A DNA stretch of 64,000 bases from Warburgia ugandensis (lineage: Eukaryota; Streptophyta; Magnoliopsida; Canellales; Canellaceae). Location of the stretch: assembly GCA_035236585.1 (NCBI GenBank), contig CP141126.1, forward strand, positions 13,591,001 to 13,655,000. Reading direction: 5' to 3'. The translations under genes were made by a program, and so were the position numbers. How positions within the stretch are numbered: position 1 is the stretch's first letter; every line of letters starts with the position of its first letter. The notes beneath the pieces were generated by a model. It had not been told where the DNA came from. It saw only the letters and a program-made list of their open reading frames with translations, and ran no database searches. Below, one piece after another: positions 1 through 10,216 of this stretch.

Positions 1-1754
1 ACCACTGGGTTCCGGTGCAAGTTTGCTCATCATTCCCCCAAAAAGAAAGAAGACTTTGCAGACCATGAATAACTCATATCTAGAAGACCTCATTTCAACC
101 AGTTATCATTACTAGCACAATTGCTTTACAGGATTTCCCATAGTCAATCAATCTAAAGTTACTTGGCAATATAATTAAATAATATATCCAAGGACTATTC
201 CAGTTATACAATCAATCTAGTTACACAATAAAAGGGCAGCCCCATGCACGAAGCTCCTGCATAGGCAGGGTCCGGGGAAGGGTCGGGTCACCATCTAGTT
301 ACACAATACAATCAATTCATAGAGAAATAGCAGAAACAGTTATATGAGGAACCCTTCAGAAGCTTCTGACACAATCAAACCAAAGCTATTCCAGTGATAC
401 GAGGGAGACACAACAATATAGTGACCTCAATGAAAGATATTCCAACTACATGAGAATATTACTAATAACAGTCAACTAACCACACTTTGGTAAGTCGTAA
501 GAGATCATTCCTTTCACAAGATTGTGGCCAATTGCTTTTGCAGATAGGGAGTTTGAGTTACATACTTCACTCACCTTGCTCACAGTGATTGTAGGAGAAG
601 TCCAATATTAACAATGTCATACACATAGAGCTAATTATGGGAGAAGTATCTTAATTTCCTCCCAAGTTTAAATAACTCTGAAGTAGCTTTGGTACAAGTG
701 CTTCATCTTACTTCCAAACATCAGCTTTGTACAAGGTCAGAGCAAATTGATGATCTGTATGAGCTAAAATGCTCCTTCCAGGTGTTTGCAACAATGAGAA
801 AAGCATGAAGAAAATAAACACAAATATTCTACTCTGATTGGGTTATTTTTAATCAAACGAAACTGAAATACATATCTCCAACATTGAAGATTGTTGATTA
901 CATGCTTACAAAAAAAGGACAACACCTTTGATTATCCGTCACATTCCTCTACTTAGAAATATGTTGTTAGCAAAGCTTATGAAGCCGTAAAATGTGTACA
1001 CAAAGTCATATACCCACCGAGATGACTAAAGCATAGGCTTGCTTAGTGTCAAGAAACACTAACATAGATCAAAGAGAGTTGCGAGCCATGGCTTACACTA
1101 AGAAAACAGCAAGCTATAGCTTAGAGGCTGTACACTAGCCTAGTCAACATGGAACAGGTATAGCTTTAAGGCGATGGCTAGCAAGGACCTTTAGAAATCC
1201 AAACATGCTGATATTTTCTTGAACAACAGCACCATGCCAAAACCAACAAGGGATTCAAGTCTCATGTTTGTTAAGCCATAGACATCACCAAAAAACTAAG
1301 AACCATAAGAGATTCAAGTTTCAACGTCAAGCACTAGGGCTTGAACATTTGGAAGCCAGGGTCATATTAGGCCAGTGCTTTATCCCTCCCAAAATCCCAG
1401 AATTAGTAAAAGTACTATTGAAGTTCTATACCTCTACTGGAAAAGAGAAAGAAATGCTTGCAAAGGTTCAAAATTCAAAGGGAGAACTTGGCAAAGTAAT
1501 ATCCCTTCTGGTCATGAGCCTTTATGTCAGGTGCAAGGGGGAAACCCCTATTTATAGTTTTGGGGGCTAGAGCAGTTACTCTAGCCTTCCAATGAAATTT
1601 GGACACCAAAACAATAACTGTTGTAACTGCAACGCCAATGCACAAAAAGACAGGAATGCCCCCTATAACTACCCAGATGCCTGTGAGGCTAAAGAGCCCT
1701 CACCAGCATGGCATTCTAGTGTAAAACAGGCATAATGCCTTGGACACCCATCGG
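1..1754. other. Repeat-derived non-coding sequence, probably intronic
   Basis: AT-rich sequence with no exon I can recognise apart from the SINE piece at 231-292. A 100-codon plus-strand ORF at 1268-1570 has no family resemblance and lies in sequence like the surrounding repeats, so I do not call it. The aspartyl aminopeptidase gene on the minus strand should continue leftward from exon 3 at 6463. I looked for its next exon (the metal-ligand block around AHTDSPC) and did not find it here, so this stretch is either intron or beyond a truncated gene. Confidence 0.4.
231..292 (-). mobile_element. Truncated Au SINE with 16-bp target duplication
   Basis: On the plus strand the segment opens with AAAGGGCAGCCCC, then the reverse complement of the Au SINE 3' half (GCACGAAGCTCC, GCAGGGTCCGGGGAAGG). 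It is flanked by a perfect 16-bp direct repeat, ATCTAGTTACACAATA, at 215-230 and 293-308. That repeat is the target-site duplication and proves an individual insertion. Only the 3' third of the roughly 180-bp SINE is present, so the copy was 5'-truncated on integration. Confidence 0.85.
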
Positions 1755-2285
1755 GTCATCATCAAGACCTTATCCCAATTAGGGGTCGGCCACATGAATC
1801 TTATTCTTCCATTCCTCTCTATTAATTCCCATGGCTTCATTTAGTCCCAAAGTTTTTCAATCTTTCTTCACCACTTCTATCCACGTTCTTTTAGGCCTTG
1901 TCCTTGCCCTTTTAGAACCTTCTATTGTATTGCCTCACTCCTAACCAGTGCCATTGTTGGTCTTCTTTGAACATGTCCAAACCATCTAAGTCTAATCTTC
2001 CTCATCTTGTTACCTATTGGTAAAAGGGGGGGCAGCCCCGGTGCACGAAGCTCCCGCCTATGCAGGATCCGAGGAAGGGGCGGACCACAAGAGCCTAAAA
2101 TCTTGTTACCTATTGGTGCTTCCCCTAAATTTCCTCTAATATTTTCATTTCTAATTCTATTCTTTCTTGTCTTACCACTCATCATCTCAACATCCTCATT
2201 TATGAGACGCTCATTATGAGCATGATGTTCTTTAACTACCTAACACTCTAATCCATAGAGCATGGCTGGCCTTATGGCCATCCTA
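1755..2285 (-). mobile_element. 5'-truncated RTE-clade LINE fragment
   Basis: The reverse complement matches the 3' end of the larger LINE at 37440-40184. It covers the stretch from the block encoding AIRPAMLYGSEGW through RLRWFGHVQRRP to the KIHVADP terminus, followed by AATTGGGATAAGGTCTTGATGATGA. The element ends at the left in a short GAT trimer tail, typical of RTE elements. The reading frame is broken, and the 5' side is lost at about 2285. A truncated SINE (2022-2099) was later inserted into it. It is a dead relic. Confidence 0.85.
2022..2099 (-). mobile_element. Truncated Au SINE nested inside the LINE fragment
   Basis: Reverse-complement Au SINE 3' end (GGGCAGCCCCGGTGCACGAA through GGAAGGGGCGGACCACAAG). 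The 18-bp repeat ATCTTGTTACCTATTGGT occurs at 2004-2021 and 2100-2117. It is LINE sequence duplicated by the insertion, so the SINE is younger than the LINE copy it sits in. Confidence 0.9.
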
Positions 2286-2329
2286 ACTAACAGATACCCG
2301 TGAAGAAAGGGGAATAGCAGTGCAAGAGT

Positions 2330-2565
2330 GGACACTAGTGAATTGGGCACCGGTGTCTTCTAGAGTAAGATGCACTGGCCAGAACGTCTTGCACTGATGT
2401 TGGCCTGGTGCATTATGCCCGGCATCTTCAATGCAAATCTGCATCAACATTGTCCACAATGCCTTGTGCACTAGTGCTGGCCTGGTGCGTTATGCACTGG
2501 CGTCTTGGATGTAGACAAGCACCGGTGCTGGGCACAATGCCTTGTGCCCCATTGTCCTGCTTAGT
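2330..2565. repeat. Imperfect minisatellite-like repeats
   Basis: A GC-richer patch with repeated phrases. GCCTGGTGCATTATGC near 2403 recurs as GCCTGGTGCGTTATGC near 2481. CACAATGCCTTGTGC occurs near 2455 and again near 2533. The small ORFs on both strands here follow the repeat and are not called. Confidence 0.6.
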
Positions 2566-2967
2566 TATTGGTGTTCATTTTATGTCCAAAGATGCTCATT
2601 TGGATGATTTTCTGCAATATTGACGAGTTTCTTATGGAATGTTGAACTTGGAAATCCATACATCTTTCCAACTGTAGACAAAAGATTTTGAACATAGACT
2701 TTATTTAATACTTGTTGTTCATTTGAATGTAACCAAATTATTAGCACTTGATACAAAATTTGCAAACCTAGAATCAGAGTAAAGCACATGAAAAAGCATG
2801 TCATTTGTAAGACAGAATTTAAATGAAGAAAGGCATCAAACCCAATAAAGTGCATCAAGATGGCTGACTTAGTGACCAACAAATATGACTATGAAGTCAT
2901 AAGTTTTATAATAATATATTTAGCATTTCCAGCAAGAAGATAGAAAATTTGAGTCCCAGAAGTTCAT

Positions 2968-3386
2968 TGACTCAAAAGAAACAAAATATGAACCAAATAA
3001 CAACAACATTAGATGGAAATTCAAATAAAATGCAGCAAATTGAATTTGAACATAGATTTGACAGTTTTAGGGCCTGGGCAGAACCCTAATAGCTTGTATA
3101 TTCTATGTAAGTGATGAAACTGATAAAAGGTCCCTCATACATCATATTTTAACCACCTCATAATGGCTGAGAACTTAGGTGATGTTGCAATGGCAACTTG
3201 ACGATATTGCCCCTGACTTTTTAAGTCAATGATGCTCATTCAAAGAATACTCCCCTTTCAATACAAGCACCATGACCTGTTACTAACAAAACAAGCTAAA
3301 AGAATATAAATGAAAAGAAATGAAACATCTAAGGCATCCAGAAGCAAACATGTGGATGACCCTTCTAAATCTTGTATCAATAAGCA
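2968..3386 (-). repeat. 3' LTR of the degenerate retrotransposon
   Basis: Left copy of the repeat described for 2968-6092. On the plus strand it starts TGACTCAAAAGAAAC and ends AATAAGCA, giving TG..CA borders. It differs from the right copy by many substitutions and indels, so the insertion is old. Confidence 0.65.
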
Positions 3387-4899
3387 CCTGTGTCTCCCTG
3401 GCTTTGAAAGAACTTGACTATTATGAGAAGACTTTCAAGCATTCAACATACGAATACAGGTCAAGCTTTTTGTGTGCCCTTACTGTCTTTCCTTTATCAA
3501 ATGAAAAAAATTCTTTGCTATCCAATCTCAATCTTAAAGTTGCCTTTGGTTGTTAAAAGCTCATCTTCAAGTGCATCCAACCTAAGGATCTCATACGATC
3601 CCAACCATCAATCATCTCAAGCACCTCTAGCTGACGATCATCAAGTTGAATGTTGTTTTTCCTTAGACTATCTATATTGATAACAAACCTAAGCTTGTGA
3701 GTAGGAGTCCTAGTAAGAGACCTTAGAAAATTCAACCTTCCTCCATTGCCAACCTATGTCTTCTTCAACAAGAATAAGTATGGTTCATTTCCATCCCCAA
3801 ATGAGTAGGGATCTCAAATAGATAAGAGTGACCTTCTACACACCTAATCACCTCATATGAACCAAGGTGACTGCCATGCCATGTGCCAATCGAAAAGTCA
3901 CATGAGCAATCACTACGTACATAGTCTCCTAGATCAACTACCAATCCTCTCTCCCACTGCAGCATATGCAAGGGTATTTGATAATGTTGCATCAAAGTCC
4001 AAAGCGAATCAACTAAGTCATGTATGGCTAGAAAAGAATCCTCCATCTACCAAGTGATACATCCACCCGGATTATAATGATAATAGTCTCCAATATCTTT
4101 AACCATAGCATCTAAATTGGGTTCCATCTAGTCCTCCCAAAATTGTCCTCGCGGGCTGTAAACAAATTCCATCATAGAACTAATGCACTCCATCACTTTG
4201 TACCACATGGTAAATCATATTTATCTCGAGCATCAGGTTGAACAAGGAATCTCTCCATAGGGCCTAACTCAATGCAATCACAATCATCTATTGTTACATT
4301 AAAGTGGATAATAACTAAAGAATCCTTGGGATGAATGACATCCTTAACATATTGATCTTAGATAGGATTTGCATTATAGTGGCCTGCTCTGTTAATCACT
4401 AACATGTTATCCACATTGTAAGGTAACAGCTGATAGAAGGGATCAGCCTCCTCATAAGATTTGTCATACACAAGAACAACATCATCATCTTGATTGCCAC
4501 AATTATTATAGACCCTACTTGCCCAGAACAAGAAATCACTCAAGAAATAAGCCTCCTTTTTCTGTGCTTCTCAAAAACAAGGCCACCATTGTAGTCCTGG
4601 TCTGCGGGTTCTCCAAGTTCTTCTTCTTCTTCAACCTCCGCCAAATTAACTCTTCATTGTGGGCAAGTAGAAGAAGCACAGAGAAAGCAATTTTGACTGT
4701 TGGTCCCTCTTGAAGAGCCTACAACCAGGCAGGTTCATTCCCTTTTGCACTTTCATCGACACCATATCTACACCCATCACCTGTTTGGGCCATTGTTGAA
4801 CCTGCCAATTACTTCTTTGGAACATTTTGTCAACCTGTATACCTCAAACAGCAAGGTCTTATTGCCCCATTACATCACATGGGCAACTAGATATGAGTG

Positions 4900-5330
4900 T
4901 TCTTGCACTAACGTGAAACTCACTTTTCAGCCAATAAGGCATACTTATGAGCATCTTCAAGTTTAAACTTTCCTACCACTCCCATCATATCCCAAGTGGA
5001 TTGATTAAGACCAGCAACATATGAGATGCTAACTGCTCAGTAGTCTCCTTGAGACCAACCCAAATAGAGAGATTATTGAACTCAGATGTATAATCCTCTC
5101 CTGACATTGCTCTTTGTTTCAATCAATGGAACCTCCTATACAAACCAATGGTATATTCACCAAGCAAAAACAGCTTCCTCATCTTTGCTTTCATGTGTTC
5201 TTGTGTTGACTTACACTTTTTCTTAACAAGATTGCTGCTCTTCACCAGCTTCCACCATTGAAAGGCAGCTGCTTTCAGTTTTAACTTTAAAAAGAGAACC
5301 TCTCTCTTCAACCATCGGCCTCCACTCAAA
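4900..5330 (-). pseudogene. gag-like remnant of the LTR retrotransposon
   Basis: The minus strand encodes a broken retrotransposon gag capsid region. One frame gives KLKLKAAAFQWWKLV then MKAKMRKLFLLGEYTIGLYR. The adjoining frame gives MSGEDYTSEFNNLSIWVGL then KETTEQLASHMLL, and further on KFKLEDAHKYALLAEK. This order (WW core, LYxxFHxLKQ, EDYTxEFxxL, ETxEQLxxR, EDAHKYALLAEK) is that of plant Ty3/gypsy gag proteins. In-frame stops show it is not functional. Confidence 0.7.
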
Positions 5331-5728
5331 ATAGTTATATATGCTGGTTTCCCAAACTAAGTACTCTCCTGCATGCATTTTCTCCTACAAATCAGCAAGT
5401 TTATTTTGATCTCACCTTCATTCAAGTCTGCTGTACAAACCAGCCTCTTCCAAACTCACTTGATCATCTTCTCTATTTCCAGGATAATGGTATGGGTTCT
5501 CTTCTTATCTCTCATTGTTAGCATCTTCAAGTGGTATGTCCAAAGGTATGCAGTTGCCTTTCAGAATCTCCATATGGGTTTCCACATGCTCACGTCACTA
5601 TGTAGCTTGTCCAATTCAAGACAAATCTTCAATCATGCACCTAATTTCAGCCTCCATTTGCTGATTTTGTGTTCCTCTTCCACCAGGTCCCACCATGGTT
5701 TAAAATTAAGATCTTTTCCTTCTGATAT

Positions 5729-6092
5729 TTGATGCAATAGAAACAAATCAGACCAAACAACAGCAAGATGTAGATGGAAAAACAAAGAAAGAGGCAGTAA
5801 ATCGAATTGGAATGCAGACTTGATAGTTTCATTGGATCCTTCATACATCAAGTTTTAACCTATTTATAGTTGGAAAAAACTTGGTTGACTCCATAATGAC
5901 ACTTTCACCAAAATGCCCTGACTTTCAAGTGCATGACACTCAATCACATAACACTCATATGGCAATACGAAAGACTATTACCTGTTGCTAATAAAACAAA
6001 ATAAAAGAACATAAAAAGAAAGCAATAAAACATCCAAGGGATCCACAAGCAAACATGTGGATGGGCTCCACTAAATCTTGTATCAATAAGCT
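5729..6092 (-). repeat. 5' LTR of the degenerate retrotransposon
   Basis: Right copy of the repeat. Immediately left, at about 5717-5728, the plus strand reads CCTTCTGATATT, a decayed reverse complement of the plant initiator-Met tRNA primer site (GCTCTGATACCA). This fixes the orientation as minus. A run of about 18 A residues lies just past its right border at about 6113. Confidence 0.6.
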
Positions 6093-6462
6093 CGTGTTAT
6101 TTAATTTGACAGAAAAAAAAAAAAAAAAAATAGAACAATTCCCATTAACAAGAAAACTGGGAACGGCATTCAACAAATACAATTCATTACTATGCGGTTA
6201 AATGGTTCTTCATCCACACAATGGTTCTTGCAAGATAATTTTTCTGACAAACTGGTAGGGCCATGTCCTTCTGATGTTTTTGAAATACAAAAAAATATAC
6301 AAAGGTCTGATTATTTGTTCCTCAACTAATCAGAGATATAACAATACAATAGATGCAAATAGGTAAGTATCACCCTGAATGTTAGATACTGCTAAGTAAA
6401 AAATGTTTCCTAGGAAATACTAGCAAAAACCATCTCATAAAAGATAGGCATATTTGACGCAC

Positions 6463-8449
6463 TTTTCCCCAACAGCAAACGCTACCAAGGTGGACATGTT
6501 CCGTGTAAAGAAGTAGCGCCCACCAGGCTTTAGGTTCCACTCATCATTCTCATTTAGCAAATCAAATCCAGCTGCTAGCAGTTGACGTTTAGCTTCAGCT
6601 GCAAATAAAGAAATAGCACAAGGTGAGAAGAAAAATAGATGAGAAAACAAGCATAACGCAAGAATCAATGTAACTATTGTAATTGGCTTACAGAGGTTTA
6701 AATGCATAAACCCATCTCTATCAATCTGTTTAGTGCTGCCTTGTCTCAACTTTATGTGGCTTATCTTCAGAAGCATCCTATTATCTATTAGATCTCTGTT
6801 GTTCATTTATTCTTTTAATAAGTCACATCCACAGGTAAAATTTTAGAGCATTGTAGAACCGATTCCCCTACCTAAGGAGCCCAATTACCCAGATAAAGAT
6901 GGATAGCTCCATATCTTGACTGCAACCCCATTGCACTAGCTTCTCTCTGTGTGACACTAAGCTAACCCACAGTTAAGTGCAAAACCTCTTCAGACAATCA
7001 GCTAGCCTGTGAAGGATAATTGATCTGTAGTTAGCCCTATAGATAACATTGACAGATTCACACTCAAAGGTCCAACCATCTTGAGAATATTCCAAATACG
7101 CTCTTACACCCTCCTTCCCATCCTTGTTTCCGCCGCCCTATATTCCATTTGTGTCACAAACAAGTTCCTCCACAACCAGCTGAACCTGTTAACTCCTTGG
7201 GTAAATATCAAAAGTCAGCTTACTCTTTCCACTAATGGAAGAAGACAAAGGGAAAAAGTCCCAGGGAACAGCACAGAAATCATCACTGTTACCCCCTCAA
7301 ACCAAATATAACTTCCAAGTAACAAACAAGGGATATAGAAAATAAAGGAAGGTCATCCCTACCAGACACTCAGAAACACAGGGAAAGTCAACGGTGAATA
7401 AACCTCTCATTATACTGTCAGTCTCAAACATTCTCAAATATCAAGCATCCACAGAAAATATTTGGTGGCACAGAAGAGACAAGCAAAAAACATCTCCAGT
7501 TCAGAAGGGTAACTGACACTCAAACAGAAGACAGGCAAAGAACTACAACATGCCACAAAACGAGCAGCTTACAGAATGATAACTGCAACAAAATAGATTT
7601 AAATAATTCCCACCATTTAACGGCTCTAAAGTCTACCAATTCACTGCTTTCAGATTATAGTTCTTGGACATCAAGCAAACAAAGATGGTTTAGCATGGAA
7701 GTTTGTACAGCAAGATTGACATGAAAGAGGCTAAATGCAGTTTTCAGATTTGTGGGTCACTAGAAAGTCCTTTGGCCTCATACATAATTCTTCACATGGA
7801 TAAATGGCAGTCACATAGCATCGATAGAGAACCATTACAAGCAAGATCATTCTAATGGCATCCCATCAGAAGAAAGAAAAACGAAAAAGGAAATCCCTTC
7901 AGGTGACAAATAAAAACGAAAAAGAAAAGAAATTCAAACAGCAAGACCCTGCCATCGTCCATTTCCGTGAAGTATGAAACTCAATACCACGGCATAAAAT
8001 CAAATACTAGGAGAACTCAATTACAAATGCAGCAGCATTCAACGTAGCAACTTACAGTTCCATTCTAAACGAGATAATTGATATGCAATAACAAAACGTA
8101 CAATATTAACACGTCGTACCAGTGGCATGGAAGTGTGTCCAAGACTCGTTCAGATAATCCAGTAAATCACCAACTATAGATGGATGTTCGCCACTCTTCG
8201 AGCTCTGTTCAAGTGTAGCAGCATGTAAAGCAACGACTCAATTTTTCAGTAGAAATACGGGATGCAGCAAAACAAACTGATACATACCTGGAGAATTTGA
8301 TCCGAACTGAAACAGCGGAGAGGCGCAACAGAAAACCGGCCGTGGGATTTGGCGTTTACAAGGGAGGCAGAGAAAGGGTATTTCGGTAATAGCGAGGGAG
8401 TGACGGTTGGGGAAGGTTTAAGGAGCTGCAGACGATTCATCACCGCCAT
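6463..8449 (-). CDS. Aspartyl aminopeptidase, exons 1-3 (5' part of gene)
   Basis: Exons on the minus strand: 8449-8288 (54 codons), 8204-8120 and 6598-6463, joined in phases 0 and 1 and leaving in phase 2. Donors are CAG/GTATGT, CTG/GTACGA and AAA/GTGCGT; acceptors are GAACAG and TTTGCAG. The joined product reads SIVGDLLDYLNESWTHFHAT (about residues 63-82), then AEAKRQLLAAGFDLLNENDE, WNLKPGGRYFFTRNMSTLVA and FAVGEK. That is the N-terminal block of family M18 aspartyl aminopeptidases, dodecameric metallo-exopeptidases that remove N-terminal Asp or Glu. Residues 1-54 precede the conserved block and are rich in Ser, Leu, Pro and basic residues with few acidic ones, suggesting a plastid (or mitochondrial) transit peptide. 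The metal ligands lie in later exons, which are not in the window. The M at 8449 is the first ATG in frame. Confidence 0.88.
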
Positions 8450-8776
8450 ATCTGTTTCTCTTCCTCCTTTTCCGTTCCGTTTCGCTTCCGGTTAAAACGA
8501 TTTCGCGGAGACGCAAACAAATGGGAGTCTGAGACATGAAGAACAACCCCGGTTGGAGTTGAAATTTACGAAAATGCCATGCTTCGGTAAGAGCGAACGG
8601 AATTGGTTGAAGACTCTCAGGTTAGTTTGTTCCCTGACGGTGGCCTGGGCACCAGCATACACAGTAGGAATAGAGCATACAGATGATGGAGGACCAAACC
8701 CATTGATTTTCCGGGACAATAGGAAGCTACGGTTTGTGAGGTGTTAGCTAATGACTGTAGCCCACATCCTCTAATG
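8450..8776. promoter_or_regulatory. Upstream region of the aspartyl aminopeptidase gene
   Basis: Immediate upstream sequence of the minus-strand start at 8449. It is richer in G and C than the flanks and should hold the leader and core promoter. I see no clear TATA box. A 75-codon minus-strand ORF (8492-8719) has no recognisable family and is not called. Confidence 0.3.
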
Positions 8777-8777
8777 A

Positions 8778-8900
8778 GCAGCCCTGGTGCACAAAGCACT
8801 CACGTATGTAGGGTTCAGAAAGAGACAGACCACAAGAGTCAATAGTCCCTAGCTTTACCATGCATTTTGTAAAAGACTGTTTCCACGCCTTAAACCCACA
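8778..8900 (-). mobile_element. Diverged partial Au SINE
   Basis: The plus strand reads GAGCAGCCCTGGTGCACAAAG, then GGGTTCAGAAAGAGACAGACC, CTTTACCATGCATTTTGTAA and GACTGTTTCCACGCCTTAAAC. This follows the reverse complement of the Au SINE from its 3' end up to just before the B box. The tRNA-like 5' part is missing, and no target duplication is obvious. Confidence 0.75.
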
Positions 8901-10216
8901 AATTAAAGGCTTGCAAATGGAGATGTACTTGAATTTTGATGCAAGGGCTATTCATAAGTGGGCACATCTAACACAATGAACGAGCAATCCTATACAGGTC
9001 TCAATATGACTGGCTCTCATCATAGAAAAATAGAAAAACTAGCCCCTCTAGGGGCCACGGTAACCTTGTGCATGGAAGCTCTTTGCCTAAGACTCAAACT
9101 TTTGCAGTTCAAAGTCAGGCTTAAAACTTGATAACAGATCAAATGTTACACCTCCCACCAGATTATCTAATACAATTCATACAATCAACAAGTTATTGCT
9201 ATCCACAGATTATCTATTAAGTACTGTTTTTTTCTGAAAGTTAGACAACACACAACCATGCATAGCCTCCAACCTCCAACCCTGGTCCCCCAGGCGAGAG
9301 ACTCCATGCACCTCTGCCCAGAAAACTATCTAATGAGCATTTTATGGACCAAATCTTAAGACGGGACTTGTTGGCACCCATAGCCAAGGACTATGCAGTC
9401 ACCCAGTACTGAGGAAGATGTAACCGGCTTTTAAACTATTTTAAATAACGGAAAATGATAGGCATAAGCAGTCTGTAAACAGTTGGATGTGAAAAAGAAA
9501 AAATGAAAAACCCCAAATAAATCAGTCCCTTGATTTTCTCCACGAATTTTAAGGAGATATACTAACGTGAATAACCAATACTTGCGCGTCCAAAATTGTG
9601 TTCTTAGCACAACTAAATAAATATATGTGCTTGGTACCAACAGGAAAATATAAGAGTATTTTACCAATGCAAATGTGAGTGAAATATTAGAACTTGGATT
9701 TTAGAAATTAGAGTTTGGAAACATTTAGTCAAATTCACTAAAGCATAACAGAAATTGGCTGTGTGTCACCATGGCTCAAGATAAGCCTCGATGGTTCGGG
9801 AGATGGGCAGTTAGCTTGTTTGCAGTTCTTTATAAGCACAGCCAGGTGCGGACTCGAAGTGTGTTCTTAGGCAGAGCCTGGATCAACTTCACCAGGTAAC
9901 AGAAATTGAGTTCTGGTGCACAGTTAACTGTTTTTTCTCCCATATCGTTGTCAAGTTCAAACCAAAGGACTCAAACCTTAATCCCTGCTTACCAACAAAT
10001 ACATTCCAGCAAAGCTTTCAATTAAATGGATGGGTAAATCAAACGAACTACAATGTGAGCACAAGAGATCAAGGACACATACAACAGACTTTCTTTCTTA
10101 ATGAGGGTACTTGAATCCACAACGTCTTCGTTGTGAGCAAGAACATAGACAACATTGACTTGTTAAATTAAAATATCTGATTTTCTGAACCATTGAGTGC
10201 TTTTACACGTTCAGTT
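8901..10216. other. Intergenic spacer between FACE2 and the aminopeptidase gene
   Basis: About 1.3 kb of AT-rich spacer without a supported gene. The two flanking genes are both on the minus strand, so this holds the FACE2 3' flank and the distal promoter of the aminopeptidase gene. Short ORFs here are not called. Confidence 0.5.

Larger units (their letters stand above)
2968..6092 (-). mobile_element. Degenerate LTR retrotransposon (gypsy-like)
   Basis: Two related long segments, 2968-3386 and 5729-6092, share an ordered series of blocks. These include AAGCAAACATGTGGATG, CTAAATCTTGTATCAATAAGC and CCTGACTTT, plus the equivalent CTCATACATCAT and TTCATACATCAA. They flank about 2.3 kb. Reading on the minus strand, the right copy is the 5' LTR, followed by a decayed initiator-tRNA primer site and then a gag-like region at about 4900-5330. 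Stops and frameshifts are frequent. No 5-bp target duplication could be matched at the ends. The element probably lies in intron 3 of the aspartyl aminopeptidase gene. Confidence 0.75.

Noticed and set aside
1268..1570. 100-codon ORF as a gene
   Set aside because: No recognisable motif, no start or splice context, and repeat-like surroundings.
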